Assembly (NCBI RefSeq): GCF_003112555.1
Contig: NZ_BEWB01000004.1
Span: 496,001 to 560,000, forward strand
DNA: 64,000 nt
Direction of reading: 5' to 3'
Origin: Streptomyces coelicoflavus
Lineage (GTDB): Bacteria; Actinomycetota; Actinomycetes; Streptomycetales; Streptomycetaceae
Under the pieces are notes generated by a model, which saw only the letters and a program-made list of their open reading frames with translations, did no database searches and was not told the DNA's origin. Positions 17,330 to 24,725 of this stretch are shown piece after piece. Position numbers and translations under genes: made by a program. Positions within the stretch are counted from its first letter, which is position 1, and the number at the start of each line of letters is the position of its first letter.

Positions 17330-18157
17330 GTGAACGGCGGGGGAGCCGGCGACCCGCGGCGCGAGCTGGGAGCCTTCCTGCGCTCCCGCCGGGAGCGGCT
17401 CGGGCCGGCCGACGTGGGGCTGCCCGGCTCACCGCGACGGCGCACCCCGGGACTGCGGCGCGAGGAGGTCGCCGAGCTGGCCGGCGTCAGCGCGTCCTGG
17501 TACGCCTGGCTGGAGCAGGGCCGGGTCCGTACGTCGGAGCAGGTGCTGCGGTCGTTGGCGCGAGCCCTGCGGCTGAACGCCGACGAAACCGCGCACGTGC
17601 TGTCCTTCGTCGAACGGGCCGCGCCGGCCGGGCCGCCGCCGGGATGGGTGTCGCCGAACCTGCTGTCGCTGGTGGAGTCGCTGGCACCGCATCCGGCCGC
17701 GGTGCTCGACCCGCACTGGGACCTGCTGGCCTGGAACGCGGGCTACTCGGGGCTGCTGACCGACCTGGCACGGCTCGCGCCCAAGCAGCGCAACCTGCTG
17801 TGGCTGGTGTTCCGCTGGCCGCCCGCCCGTACGCTGCTGGCCAGTTGGGAGTCCGAGGCGCGGAGTCTGCTCGGCCAGTTCCGGGCGAAGGCGGCCCGGC
17901 ACCCGCAGGACGGCCGGTACGCCGAGATCACCGGGGAACTGCTGCACGACCCGGACGCCGCCCGCTGGTACGGCCGCCGGGAGACGGCGGCGTTCCACCC
18001 CGCCGTCCGCCATTTCCGGCACCCGGTGGCCGGCGATCTCCGCCTGCGGTACGTCAAACTCGCCGCCGTGGACGAGCCCGGCCACCACCTGCTGGCCTAC
18101 CTGCCCGACGACCGGGCGACGGAGGAGGGGCTGGAGCTGCTCGCCGGGCAGCGGTGA
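17330..18157 (+). CDS. XRE-family regulator with MmyB-like ligand domain
   Basis: The 275-residue protein starts at GTG 17330 with a GGAGG site. The N-terminus shows the family landmark ELGAFLRSRRERL, then RRTPGLRREEVAELAGVSASWYAWLEQGR, the HTH of the MmyB/MLTR-type subgroup. The rest is the PAS-like MmyB ligand-binding domain, with HWDLLAWNAGYSGL and a C-terminal RYVKLAAVDEPGHHLLAYLP. These regulators often control an adjacent dehydrogenase or exporter and bind fatty-acid-like ligands. Here the divergent MFS gene is the obvious target. The adjacent biosynthetic operon at 18216 is convergent and less likely to be its target. Confidence 0.88.
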   Translation: MNGGGAGDPRRELGAFLRSRRERLGPADVGLPGSPRRRTPGLRREEVAELAGVSASWYAWLEQGRVRTSEQVLRSLARALRLNADETAHVLSFVERAAPAGPPPGWVSPNLLSLVESLAPHPAAVLDPHWDLLAWNAGYSGLLTDLARLAPKQRNLLWLVFRWPPARTLLASWESEARSLLGQFRAKAARHPQDGRYAEITGELLHDPDAARWYGRRETAAFHPAVRHFRHPVAGDLRLRYVKLAAVDEPGHHLLAYLPDDRATEEGLELLAGQR

Positions 18158-18215
18158 CGGCCCGGCCGCGCGGGGGGCGGCTGCCGGGCCGTCGGGTGCA
18201 CCGGGACGGGCGGCG

Positions 18216-19340
18216 TCAGGACGTGAGTACGGCCTTGATCACCGACCCGTCGGCGACCGCGTCGAGCGCGTCGGCATGCCGTTCCAGCGGGAACGGCGTC
18301 ACCAGGCCCGCCAGGCCGAACCGGCCGGTGAGGGCGGGCAGCAGCCGCACGTACTCGACGAGATGGGCACCGGTGAAGGCCCAGGAACCGACCACGTCGA
18401 GTTGCCGGTGGACGATCTGGTGCGGGTTGAGCGTGGTGTCCCCGGCGTCGGTGTACTGGCCGATGACGAGGTAACTGCCGCCCCGGCGCGCCAGGCCCAG
18501 GCCCTGGCCGACGGCGGCCGGCACACCGGCGCACTCGATCACCAGGTCTGCGCCGTCCCCGCCGACCGCGGCCCGCGCCCGGCGCAGGACGTCCGCGGGA
18601 TCGTCGGCACCGGCGATGTCCAGGTGGACGTCACCGATACCGGCGTCGGCGGCCCGCTCCAGCCGGCCGGCCGGGCCGCCGACGATCACCACCTTGGCGG
18701 CCCCGGCCAGCTGCGCGAAGGCGGCGGCCGCCAGCCCCACCGGACCGCTGCCCTGCACCACCACGGTCTCGCCGAGCCGCACCGGCCGCCTCTCGTGCAG
18801 CGCGTGCGCCACGGTGGGCCCGGCGCAGGCCAGCGACATGGCGGCGAGCGGGTCCGTGCCGTCGGGCACCTTGATCACGGCGGTGCCCGGCTGGAGCACG
18901 ATGTGGTCGGCCCAGGCCCCGGACAGCTCCGGCCCGTCGGCGAGGGCCCGGTTGACGCCGTAGGTGCGGCGCCGCTCGCACAGGGTCGGCTCGCGGTGCA
19001 GCCGGCAGGGCGGGCAGACCCCGCAGGAGATGGAGGACGCCCACATCACCGTGTCACCGGCCGCCAGTGGTGTCCCGGCGGCGTCCCGGTGGGTGCCGGC
19101 ACCCAGCTCCCGTACGACGCCCAGCCCCTCGTGGCCCAGGACGAGGGGGACCGGGATGTCCAGGTGGCCCTGGCACAGGTGCAGGTCGGTCCCGCAGACA
19201 CCGCCGTAGCCGCAGGCCACGACCATGCCGCCGGCGGGCGGCCCGGGCAGCGGGAACGTCCGCAGCGACAGCGGCTTGCCGAACTCCTCCAGGACGACGG
19301 CGCGTCCGGTGGCGGCGGCCGTCGCGGCGCGGGCGGTCAC
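18216..19340 (-). CDS. Zinc-dependent alcohol dehydrogenase (MDR family)
   Basis: The 374-residue protein carries the catalytic zinc ligands Cys49 (GGVCGTDLH) and the His70-Glu71 pair (LGHEGLG). It has a structural zinc cluster Cys106, Cys109, Cys112 and Cys121, with one residue more than usual before the last Cys. A nucleotide-binding VVQGSGPVGLAAAAFA motif starts the Rossmann part. It oxidises an alcohol or reduces a carbonyl with NAD(P). It is the last gene of the ten-gene minus-strand operon; its GTG start overlaps the dioxygenase stop (GTGA), so it probably acts on a hydroxylated pathway intermediate. The substrate is unknown. Confidence 0.88.
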   Translation of the reverse strand: MTARAATAAATGRAVVLEEFGKPLSLRTFPLPGPPAGGMVVACGYGGVCGTDLHLCQGHLDIPVPLVLGHEGLGVVRELGAGTHRDAAGTPLAAGDTVMWASSISCGVCPPCRLHREPTLCERRRTYGVNRALADGPELSGAWADHIVLQPGTAVIKVPDGTDPLAAMSLACAGPTVAHALHERRPVRLGETVVVQGSGPVGLAAAAFAQLAGAAKVVIVGGPAGRLERAADAGIGDVHLDIAGADDPADVLRRARAAVGGDGADLVIECAGVPAAVGQGLGLARRGGSYLVIGQYTDAGDTTLNPHQIVHRQLDVVGSWAFTGAHLVEYVRLLPALTGRFGLAGLVTPFPLERHADALDAVADGSVIKAVLTS

Positions 19341-20149
19341 GACGCCACCGCGCACGGTACCTGGGAGAACGGGGCCGCCAGCGGGCGCAGCGGCGCGGTG
19401 TCCCGGCACACCACGTACTCCGGACGGGGCTCGCCCTCCGGCCGCGGAAGGTTCGCGGTGTCGTTGTAGGTGGCGATCAGCAGCCGGCGTGCGAACGGCG
19501 ACATGTTGGGGGAGGAGCCGTGCACGATCTCCGGGGAGAACAGCACGACGGAGCCGGCGGGACCCTTGGGGCTGGTCATGCCGTGGCGGTCCACGTACTC
19601 CGCGAGCTGCCCCGGCGACAGCGATATGTCGTCCGGGTCGAGGTGCTGCTCGGACCTGGCGGACGCCGACCGGCCCTCCCGGACCAGTCCGCGCCGGTGC
19701 GAGCCGGGCAGGAAGATGACCGGGCCGTTGAACTCGGTGACGTCGTCCAGGAAGACGCCGATGTTGACCTGGCGCGGGGCGGGCAGACCGTCGGCGATGC
19801 GCCACGCCAGGAAGTCCTGGTGCCAGGCCCACTTGTCGCCGCCGAAGGGCGGTTTGGCATTGATCTTGAACTGGTAGACGTAGACGTCGTCGCAGAGCAG
19901 TTGACGCACCGGTGCCAGGATCCGCGGGTCGCGGACCAGTCCGGCGTACTCCTGCTGCCGTTGGTGCGAGGAGTAGACGGCGCGGACCTCCGTGCCGCCG
20001 TCCTCGGTCACCACCTGCGGCCCGGGGACCTTCGCGTCGCGCTCGAAGGCGGCGCGCAGTGTCTCCACCTCCTGAGCGTCGAGGAGGGATTCGAGCATGA
20101 GGAAGCCGCGCTCGTGGTATTCGACGGCCTGTTGCTGGGTCAGTCGCAT
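19337..20149 (-). CDS. Phytanoyl-CoA/EctD-type Fe(II)/2-oxoglutarate dioxygenase
   Basis: The 270-residue protein has the iron triad His110-x-Asp112 (AWHQDF) and His210 (EIVHGSS), followed by an Arg pair near residue 221 that would bind 2-oxoglutarate. The stretch WHQDFLAWRIADGLP and NGPVIFLPGSHRRG resemble the ectoine hydroxylase (EctD) subgroup of PhyH proteins, which hydroxylate small amino-acid-like molecules. No ectoine genes are nearby, so the substrate is more likely the pathway intermediate. It is followed without gap by the alcohol dehydrogenase, which could oxidise the new hydroxyl. A 67-base gap containing a G-rich array precedes the gene. Confidence 0.85.
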   Translation of the reverse strand: MRLTQQQAVEYHERGFLMLESLLDAQEVETLRAAFERDAKVPGPQVVTEDGGTEVRAVYSSHQRQQEYAGLVRDPRILAPVRQLLCDDVYVYQFKINAKPPFGGDKWAWHQDFLAWRIADGLPAPRQVNIGVFLDDVTEFNGPVIFLPGSHRRGLVREGRSASARSEQHLDPDDISLSPGQLAEYVDRHGMTSPKGPAGSVVLFSPEIVHGSSPNMSPFARRLLIATYNDTANLPRPEGEPRPEYVVCRDTAPLRPLAAPFSQVPCAVAS

Positions 20150-20170
20150 GCGCTTCTTCTCCTGGTTGGT

Positions 20171-20203
20171 CGGGGGACGGGGGGACAGGGGACGGGGACG
20201 GGG
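20171..20203 (+). repeat. G-run array with quadruplex potential
   Basis: Five runs of 4-6 G are separated by loops of 2-3 bases (G5, G6, G4, G4, G5) in the short gap between the SDR and dioxygenase genes. On paper this meets the standard G-quadruplex pattern. The G-rich strand is the template strand of the operon, so the transcript would be C-rich. Confidence 0.6.
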
Positions 20204-20216
20204 GACAATGCGGAGG

Positions 20217-20951
20217 TCATCCCATGAAGTGGCCGCCGTCGACGACGAGTTGCTGCCCGCTGACGTAGCCGCTGCGCGCGCTCACCAGGAACTCCAGGGC
20301 GTCGGCCATGTCCTCGGCCGTGCCGAGCCTGCCGCGCGGAATGGCGTCCAGGACGGCGCCGAGCCGCTCCGGGTCGTCCAGGCGGTAGCGCTCGGTCACC
20401 TCCTCGGTGTCGGTGAACCCGGGCAGCAGGGCGTTGACCCGGACGTGCGGAGCGAGTTCGAGGGCCAGGCACCTGGTGAGCTGGAGCAGGCCCGCCTTGC
20501 TCGCGCAGTAGTTGGCGCCGTCGGCGCGCGGCCGGATCGCCGTGGTGGAGGCGACGTTGACGACGCAGCCCCCGCCGGCCTCCACCATCGCGGGGGCCAG
20601 TGCGTGGGTCAGGTGGAAGGGACCGGAGAGGTTGGTGGCCAGGACCGTGTCCCAGTCCCGGTCGGTCATCGACAGGAACGGCCGGTCGCGGTTGACACCG
20701 GCGTTGTTGACGAGCACGGAGGGTGCCCCGTGGCGGGCGGTGAGCGACGCGCAGACCGCCCGGACCTCCTCCGGCCGGGCCAGGTCGCAGCGCAGCGCCT
20801 CGATCCGGCCGTCACCGGCCTTCTCGGTCCGCCGCGCGGCGTCGTCGTCACCGCGGTAGAGGGCGACCACCCGGTGCCCGAGGGCGGCGAGCCGGAGACT
20901 CAGGGCTCGTCCGATGCCGCGGGTGCCGCCGCTGACCACGGCGAGGGTCAT
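20217..20951 (-). CDS. Short-chain dehydrogenase/reductase (FabG-like)
   Basis: The 244-residue classical SDR has the cofactor motif SGGTRGIG (residues 7-14), the NNAG motif at 82-85, catalytic Ser135, Tyr148 and Lys152 (YCASK), and a C-terminal [14 protein letters not shown]. Length and order are those of 3-oxoacyl-carrier-protein reductases and relatives. Within this operon it could reduce or oxidise a carbonyl on a carrier-bound or free intermediate. Its start overlaps the panD stop (ATGA at 20948-20951). Arg11 and Arg33 after the first and second strands suggest NADPH rather than NADH; this is inference. Confidence 0.88.
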   Translation of the reverse strand: MTLAVVSGGTRGIGRALSLRLAALGHRVVALYRGDDDAARRTEKAGDGRIEALRCDLARPEEVRAVCASLTARHGAPSVLVNNAGVNRDRPFLSMTDRDWDTVLATNLSGPFHLTHALAPAMVEAGGGCVVNVASTTAIRPRADGANYCASKAGLLQLTRCLALELAPHVRVNALLPGFTDTEEVTERYRLDDPERLGAVLDAIPRGRLGTAEDMADALEFLVSARSGYVSGQQLVVDGGHFMG

Positions 20952-21370
20952 GACACCTCGGCGACGAGGTCGCCGCGCTTGAGACCCGAGCCCGCGGGTA
21001 CCTCGGCCGGGTCCGAGCCCAGGCCGGCGACGGCGTTGTGCTCGTCGACGAACACGACGTCGGGAACGAAGGAGGCGGCCTCCTCGTCGGTCATGGCGGC
21101 GTAGGCGATGAGGATGACGAGGTCGCCGGGGCTGATGAGCCGGGCCGCGGCTCCGTTGATGCCGAGGACGCCGGTGCCGGCCGGGCCCTCGATGACGTAC
21201 GTGGACAGCCGGGCGCCGTTGTCGATGTCGACGATGTCGACCTTCTCGCCGGGGAGCAGGCCGGCGGCGTGCATGAGGTCGGAGTCGACGGTGACCGAGC
21301 CGACGTAGTGCAGGTCGGCCTGGGTGACGGTGGCGCGGTGGATCTTCGACTTCATCAGGGTGCGGTACAT
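20948..21370 (-). CDS. panD: Aspartate 1-decarboxylase, pyruvoyl type
   Basis: The 140-residue protein matches PanD throughout: [20 protein letters not shown] with the self-cleavage site Gly24-Ser25, which gives the pyruvoyl cofactor, then INGAAARL and [11 protein letters not shown]. It converts L-aspartate to beta-alanine. PanD normally serves pantothenate synthesis, but panB and panC are not here. The gene lies inside a biosynthetic operon coupled to an SDR, so it more likely supplies beta-alanine as a building block. The length is normal for actinobacterial PanD. A second, housekeeping copy elsewhere would be expected. Confidence 0.93.
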   Translation of the reverse strand: MYRTLMKSKIHRATVTQADLHYVGSVTVDSDLMHAAGLLPGEKVDIVDIDNGARLSTYVIEGPAGTGVLGINGAAARLISPGDLVILIAYAAMTDEEAASFVPDVVFVDEHNAVAGLGSDPAEVPAGSGLKRGDLVAEVS

Positions 21371-21428
21371 GCGGACTCCTTCACGGGGCGGGGAGATGGA
21401 CGGAACGGTGCGGGCCGGGGCGGCCGGG

Positions 21429-21980
21429 TCAGACCGGCCAGGTCGCGTAGCGGCGCATGCCGTACAGCAGGGGCGCGGCCTCGGCGGCCGGGACGTGTGT
21501 CTCGGTGTGCAGGACCTCGCCGATCACGATGGTGTGGTCGCCGGCCGGGACCGTCCGCGCGACTCGGCACTCGGCGGTGGCGTGGGAGTCCTGCGGCAGT
21601 ACCGGCAGTCCGGTGAGGTGCCCGGGCCGCCAGGGGACTGTGGTGAACCGCTCGGCGGCCGGACCGGCGAACGCCTGGGCGGCGCGTCGCCCGCTGCCGT
21701 GCAGGAGGTTCACGGTGAAGGCCCCGCGGGCCGCGAGGACGGGCAGGGTGCTTCCGCCGGCTGCCGCGCACACCAGCAACTGCGGCGGATCGAGGGAGAC
21801 GGAGCACAGTGCGGTGCAGGTGAAGCCGTACGGTGTGCCCCGCGCGTCGGCCGTGGTGACGACGGCGACACCGCCGGGGTGCGAGCCCATCAGGGCCCGG
21901 AAGGCGTCGTGCGGCACGGCGTGTTCGTCCCCGGCGTGGGGCGCGGGGGTCATCGAGGCGGTGGTGCTCGCGGGGGTCAC
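21429..21980 (-). CDS. Flavin reductase of two-component oxygenase
   Basis: The 183-residue protein is a flavin reductase-like FMN-binding split-barrel: [39 protein letters not shown] and [21 protein letters not shown] are the standard landmarks of the HpaC/DIM6 family. It reduces FMN or FAD with NAD(P)H for a partner oxygenase. I chose the GTG at 21980 because it overlaps the stop of the flavoprotein upstream (GTGA), which makes translation coupled and points to that protein as its partner. An internal ATG near residue 11 is an alternative start. Confidence 0.88.
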   Translation of the reverse strand: MTPASTTASMTPAPHAGDEHAVPHDAFRALMGSHPGGVAVVTTADARGTPYGFTCTALCSVSLDPPQLLVCAAAGGSTLPVLAARGAFTVNLLHGSGRRAAQAFAGPAAERFTTVPWRPGHLTGLPVLPQDSHATAECRVARTVPAGDHTIVIGEVLHTETHVPAAEAAPLLYGMRRYATWPV

Positions 21981-23164
21981 CACGAGAAGGTCCGGGCGTC
22001 GTAGAGGTTGACGCCGGTCGCGGCCTTTCCGAGGTACTCCAGGCACTCGTGCGGCTTGGCCGGCATCACGTGCGCGAACTGGACCTCGCGGATCAGCCGT
22101 TCCAGCGTCTGACCGCGGCTGACGGCGGCCGAGCCGCACAGCCGCAGCGCGTCCTGGGCGAGTCGCGGGCCGGTCTCGCCCACGACGTACTTGGCGGCGT
22201 GCACCATGGCGTTGGCCTCCAGGCTGCCGCGTTCCGCGGTGACCAGGTCACCGGCTTCGTGAACGAGGGCGCGGGCGGCCCGCAGACGGGCGGACATCCG
22301 GCCCAGTTCCTGCTGCACGACGGGCGAGCCGGCGCGGCCGGGGGCGGCGGTGACACGGTCCACGGTGTGCCGGTAGAGGGCCTCCGCCATGCCCAGGTAG
22401 GCGCCGGTGTAGCCGGCGAACATCCAGTGGGGCTCGCGCACCACCTTGAACAGGGACATGCCCTCGACGCCGAGGTAGAGGCGGGAGCGGGGCACCGCCA
22501 CCTCGTCCAGCGTCATCGGCGCGGTGCTGGTGCCGTACATCGCCGACATGTGCCGCACCGGGCCGAAGCCGACGCCCGGGTCGTCGGCGGCGACGACGAA
22601 GTGCGAGACCTCGGCGGTCCCCTCGTCGTCCCCGTCGGCGGCGGCCACGACGTAGTAGTCGGCGGCGCCGGCCAGGGACACGAAGTCCTTCCTGCCGTTG
22701 AGGACGTAGTGCGTGCCGTCCTCGGAGCGGCGGTAGCGGGTCCGCATGCCGCGGAGCTTCGCGCCGCGTCCCGCCTCTGAGGTGGCGGAGGCGAACATCT
22801 TGCGCCCGTCCACCACCTCGCCCAGCATCCAGGTCCGGAAGGCGTCGGCGGCAGGGGACAGCCGGGTCCCGGCGGCTTCGGCGAGCGCGCCGATCACGAC
22901 GTGGTGCATGTTGAAGCCGAGGGCCGCGGCGCCGTGGTGCGCGCCGAGTTCGGCCAGCACCCGCCAGTAGTCGCCGAAGCCGAGGCCGGCGCCGCCGGCT
23001 TCCCGGGGCACGAGCAGGGCGAGCAGCCCGGACTCGCGCAGGACGCGGTAGGCCTCGTGGCCGTCGTCGTCCGCGGCGTCGGTGCCGGCGGCGAGCGGGG
23101 CGATCACGGAGCCGGTGTCCGCGGCGAGTTTGAGGAGATCGTCGAAGTGGGTCGGCAGCGTCAT
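21977..23164 (-). CDS. Acyl-CoA-dehydrogenase-fold flavoprotein, probable reduced-flavin monooxygenase
   Basis: The 395-residue protein has the full acyl-CoA dehydrogenase fold, including SATSEAG in the middle domain, LNGRKDFVSLAGAADYYVV, and a C-terminal LCGSAAVSRGQTLERLIREVQ. The catalytic Glu is missing at both known places: by eye the IVD-type position is Met (PHWMFAGYTG) and the MCAD-type position falls in PAKPHE. Together with the coupled flavin reductase downstream, this favours a class D flavin monooxygenase that uses the fold to hydroxylate a substrate or an amine. An AAGGA site precedes the ATG. The substrate is unknown; a true dehydrogenase with a displaced base is the alternative. 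Confidence 0.72.
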   Translation of the reverse strand: MTLPTHFDDLLKLAADTGSVIAPLAAGTDAADDDGHEAYRVLRESGLLALLVPREAGGAGLGFGDYWRVLAELGAHHGAAALGFNMHHVVIGALAEAAGTRLSPAADAFRTWMLGEVVDGRKMFASATSEAGRGAKLRGMRTRYRRSEDGTHYVLNGRKDFVSLAGAADYYVVAAADGDDEGTAEVSHFVVAADDPGVGFGPVRHMSAMYGTSTAPMTLDEVAVPRSRLYLGVEGMSLFKVVREPHWMFAGYTGAYLGMAEALYRHTVDRVTAAPGRAGSPVVQQELGRMSARLRAARALVHEAGDLVTAERGSLEANAMVHAAKYVVGETGPRLAQDALRLCGSAAVSRGQTLERLIREVQFAHVMPAKPHECLEYLGKAATGVNLYDARTFSW

Positions 23165-23220
23165 CGAAGTCCTTGGGGGTCGGTGCCAGGCCGGTGGGTG
23201 GGTCGTCTGCCGACCGGGTC

Positions 23221-23280
23221 TCGATCGGTCGGTTCTCGGCCGGTCGGATGCCGGCCGGTCGCGGTGTCGATCGGCCGGTT
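23221..23280. repeat. Short imperfect repeats in operon gap
   Basis: The 140-base gap between the two acyl-CoA-dehydrogenase-like genes holds two 14-base copies of TCGATCGGYCGGTT (23221-23234 and 23267-23280). Two further GGCCGGTC-type units lie between them. It is one of three places in the ten-gene operon where neighbouring genes do not overlap, so it could hold an RNA structure or an internal control site. No clear terminator is seen. Confidence 0.45.
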
Positions 23281-23304
23281 GACGGGTGAGGGGCCGTCGG
23301 CCCG

Positions 23305-24465
23305 TCAGTTCTCGACGGGCAGCCCGAGTTGCCGTGCCACGGCCACCCGGAGCAGGTCGTTCGGACCGGCGTAGGTGAGGGCCGCCATGGGGCTCGACAG
23401 GTCCGCGGCGAGGTCGAAGCCGGGCAGGAAGGCCCGGACTCCGGACAACGCGGTGGCGTGCTCGGTCATCCGCACGTAGTCCTCGGACACGGAGATCTTG
23501 GTGAGGGCGGCCTCGGCGGCCAGCTGCCGGGCGGGTGTGCCGGCGTCGAGCCGGGCGGCCATCGCGTAGAGCTGGACGCGGGAGCGGTGCAGCGCCAGGG
23601 CCATGTCACTGACGCGTGCGGCGACCTGGTGACTGGCGCCCATGCGCCGGCCGAAGTGGTCCCGTCCGGCGGCCCACTCGACGGTGCGCGTCAGCAGACG
23701 GTGCATCGGGCCGAGGGCGTACCCGAGGACGACGGAGCGCTCCCAGGCGGTGGTCGAGGCCATCACCGCCAGCCCGGAACCCTCCTCGCCGAGCAGCGCG
23801 CCCGCGGGCAGCCGGGCGCCCTCGAAGACCAGCTCTCCCATCGGCACGGTCGGCAGCGCGGTCTTGGCGAAGGTCTCGCCGCGCCGGACCCCCGGAAGAT
23901 CGAGGGGGAGGAGGAAGGCGGACAGCGCGAACGGTGAGCGCCCCGGGGCGGTACGGGCGAAGACGATCGCCCGGTCGGCCACGGGCGCCGCGGTGATGAA
24001 CGTCTTCGCGCCGTCGAGCACGAAGCCGTCGGCGTCGCGCACGGCGCGGGTCTCCATGGAGAACGGGTCGCTGCCGCCCCCGCGTTCGGTCAGCGCGTGG
24101 CAGAGCAGGGTCCGGCCGTCCTGGACGTCGGCGACCGCGTCCCAGGCCGCTGCCGGGAGCGTGGCCCGCAGCGGGAACTGCATCCCGAAGACCTGGGAGG
24201 CCAGCGCGTAGCACAGGCCCGGGTCGACGCCCGCCAGCCCGATGCCCTCGATCATGGCGAGCGCGCGGGTGACCGGTCCGGGCGCCGCGGCGTCGGGCGG
24301 GGCGAGGCGGAGCACACCGAGGTCGGCCATCGCCCTCCACCCGGCGGTGAAGTCCGCGTCCCGGATCCGCTCCGCCACCGGCGCGGCCAGGTCCCGGTGG
24401 GCGTCGACGATCTCTTCGGTCTCCGGTGCGCACGAGCGCGGTGCCGCGGTGGTCGTCGCGCTCAT
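23305..24465 (-). CDS. Acyl-CoA-dehydrogenase-like carrier-protein dehydrogenase
   Basis: The 386-residue protein has the acyl-CoA dehydrogenase landmarks CHALTERGGGSDPFSMET (FAD contacts), LDGAKTFITAA and GRRMGASHQVAARVSDM. Glu242 in TTAWERSVVLGYALG aligns with the catalytic Glu of the isovaleryl-CoA dehydrogenase type; the C-terminal MCAD-type place reads TYAGPND and lacks Glu. Carrier-bound prolyl dehydrogenases of pyrrole pathways also use this position. Its ATG overlaps the stop of the carrier-protein gene (ATGA), so the likely substrate is the aminoacyl thioester on that carrier. An unconnected CoA substrate is the alternative. Confidence 0.82.
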   Translation of the reverse strand: MSATTTAAPRSCAPETEEIVDAHRDLAAPVAERIRDADFTAGWRAMADLGVLRLAPPDAAAPGPVTRALAMIEGIGLAGVDPGLCYALASQVFGMQFPLRATLPAAAWDAVADVQDGRTLLCHALTERGGGSDPFSMETRAVRDADGFVLDGAKTFITAAPVADRAIVFARTAPGRSPFALSAFLLPLDLPGVRRGETFAKTALPTVPMGELVFEGARLPAGALLGEEGSGLAVMASTTAWERSVVLGYALGPMHRLLTRTVEWAAGRDHFGRRMGASHQVAARVSDMALALHRSRVQLYAMAARLDAGTPARQLAAEAALTKISVSEDYVRMTEHATALSGVRAFLPGFDLAADLSSPMAALTYAGPNDLLRVAVARQLGLPVEN

Positions 24466-24725
24466 GGGCGGCCCTCGACGGCGAGGCTCTCGATCGCGGC
24501 CCACAACGCCTTGGGGCTGCGGAAATTGGCGGCGACGATCTCGGTGTCGGGCAGGGTGACGCCGGCCTCCTTGTCGAGCGCCGCGACGATCTCCATGATC
24601 GCCAGCGAGTCGACCAGGCCCATCTCGAGGAGCGGGGTGTCGGCGGTCAGGGAGCTCGCGTCCTCGCCGGGGCCCCAGGTGATGCGGCTGCCGATCAGGA
24701 CGCAGAGTTCTTCGACGCTGTTCAT
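24462..24725 (-). CDS. Stand-alone acyl/peptidyl carrier protein
   Basis: The 87-residue acidic protein has the phosphopantetheine site GLVDSLAIMEI with Ser40, predicted to carry the 4'-phosphopantetheine arm. Length and helix pattern fit a free carrier protein. The gene is coupled on both sides by ATGA overlaps: upstream to the AMP ligase that should load it, downstream to the dehydrogenase that should act on the thioester. This is the same order as in A-PCP-dehydrogenase triads. Confidence 0.92.
   Translation of the reverse strand: MNSVEELCVLIGSRITWGPGEDASSLTADTPLLEMGLVDSLAIMEIVAALDKEAGVTLPDTEIVAANFRSPKALWAAIESLAVEGRP

Noticed and set aside
19337..20149. Ectoine hydroxylase (ectD)
   Set aside because: The motif likeness is real, but no ectABC genes are near and the gene is embedded in a different operon, so the symbol is not justified.
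23305..24465. Acyl-CoA dehydrogenase-like protein judged inactive because TYAGPND replaces the C-terminal Glu motif
   Set aside because: Glu242 in AWERSVVL fits the alternative base position used by isovaleryl-CoA dehydrogenase types, so an active enzyme is more likely.
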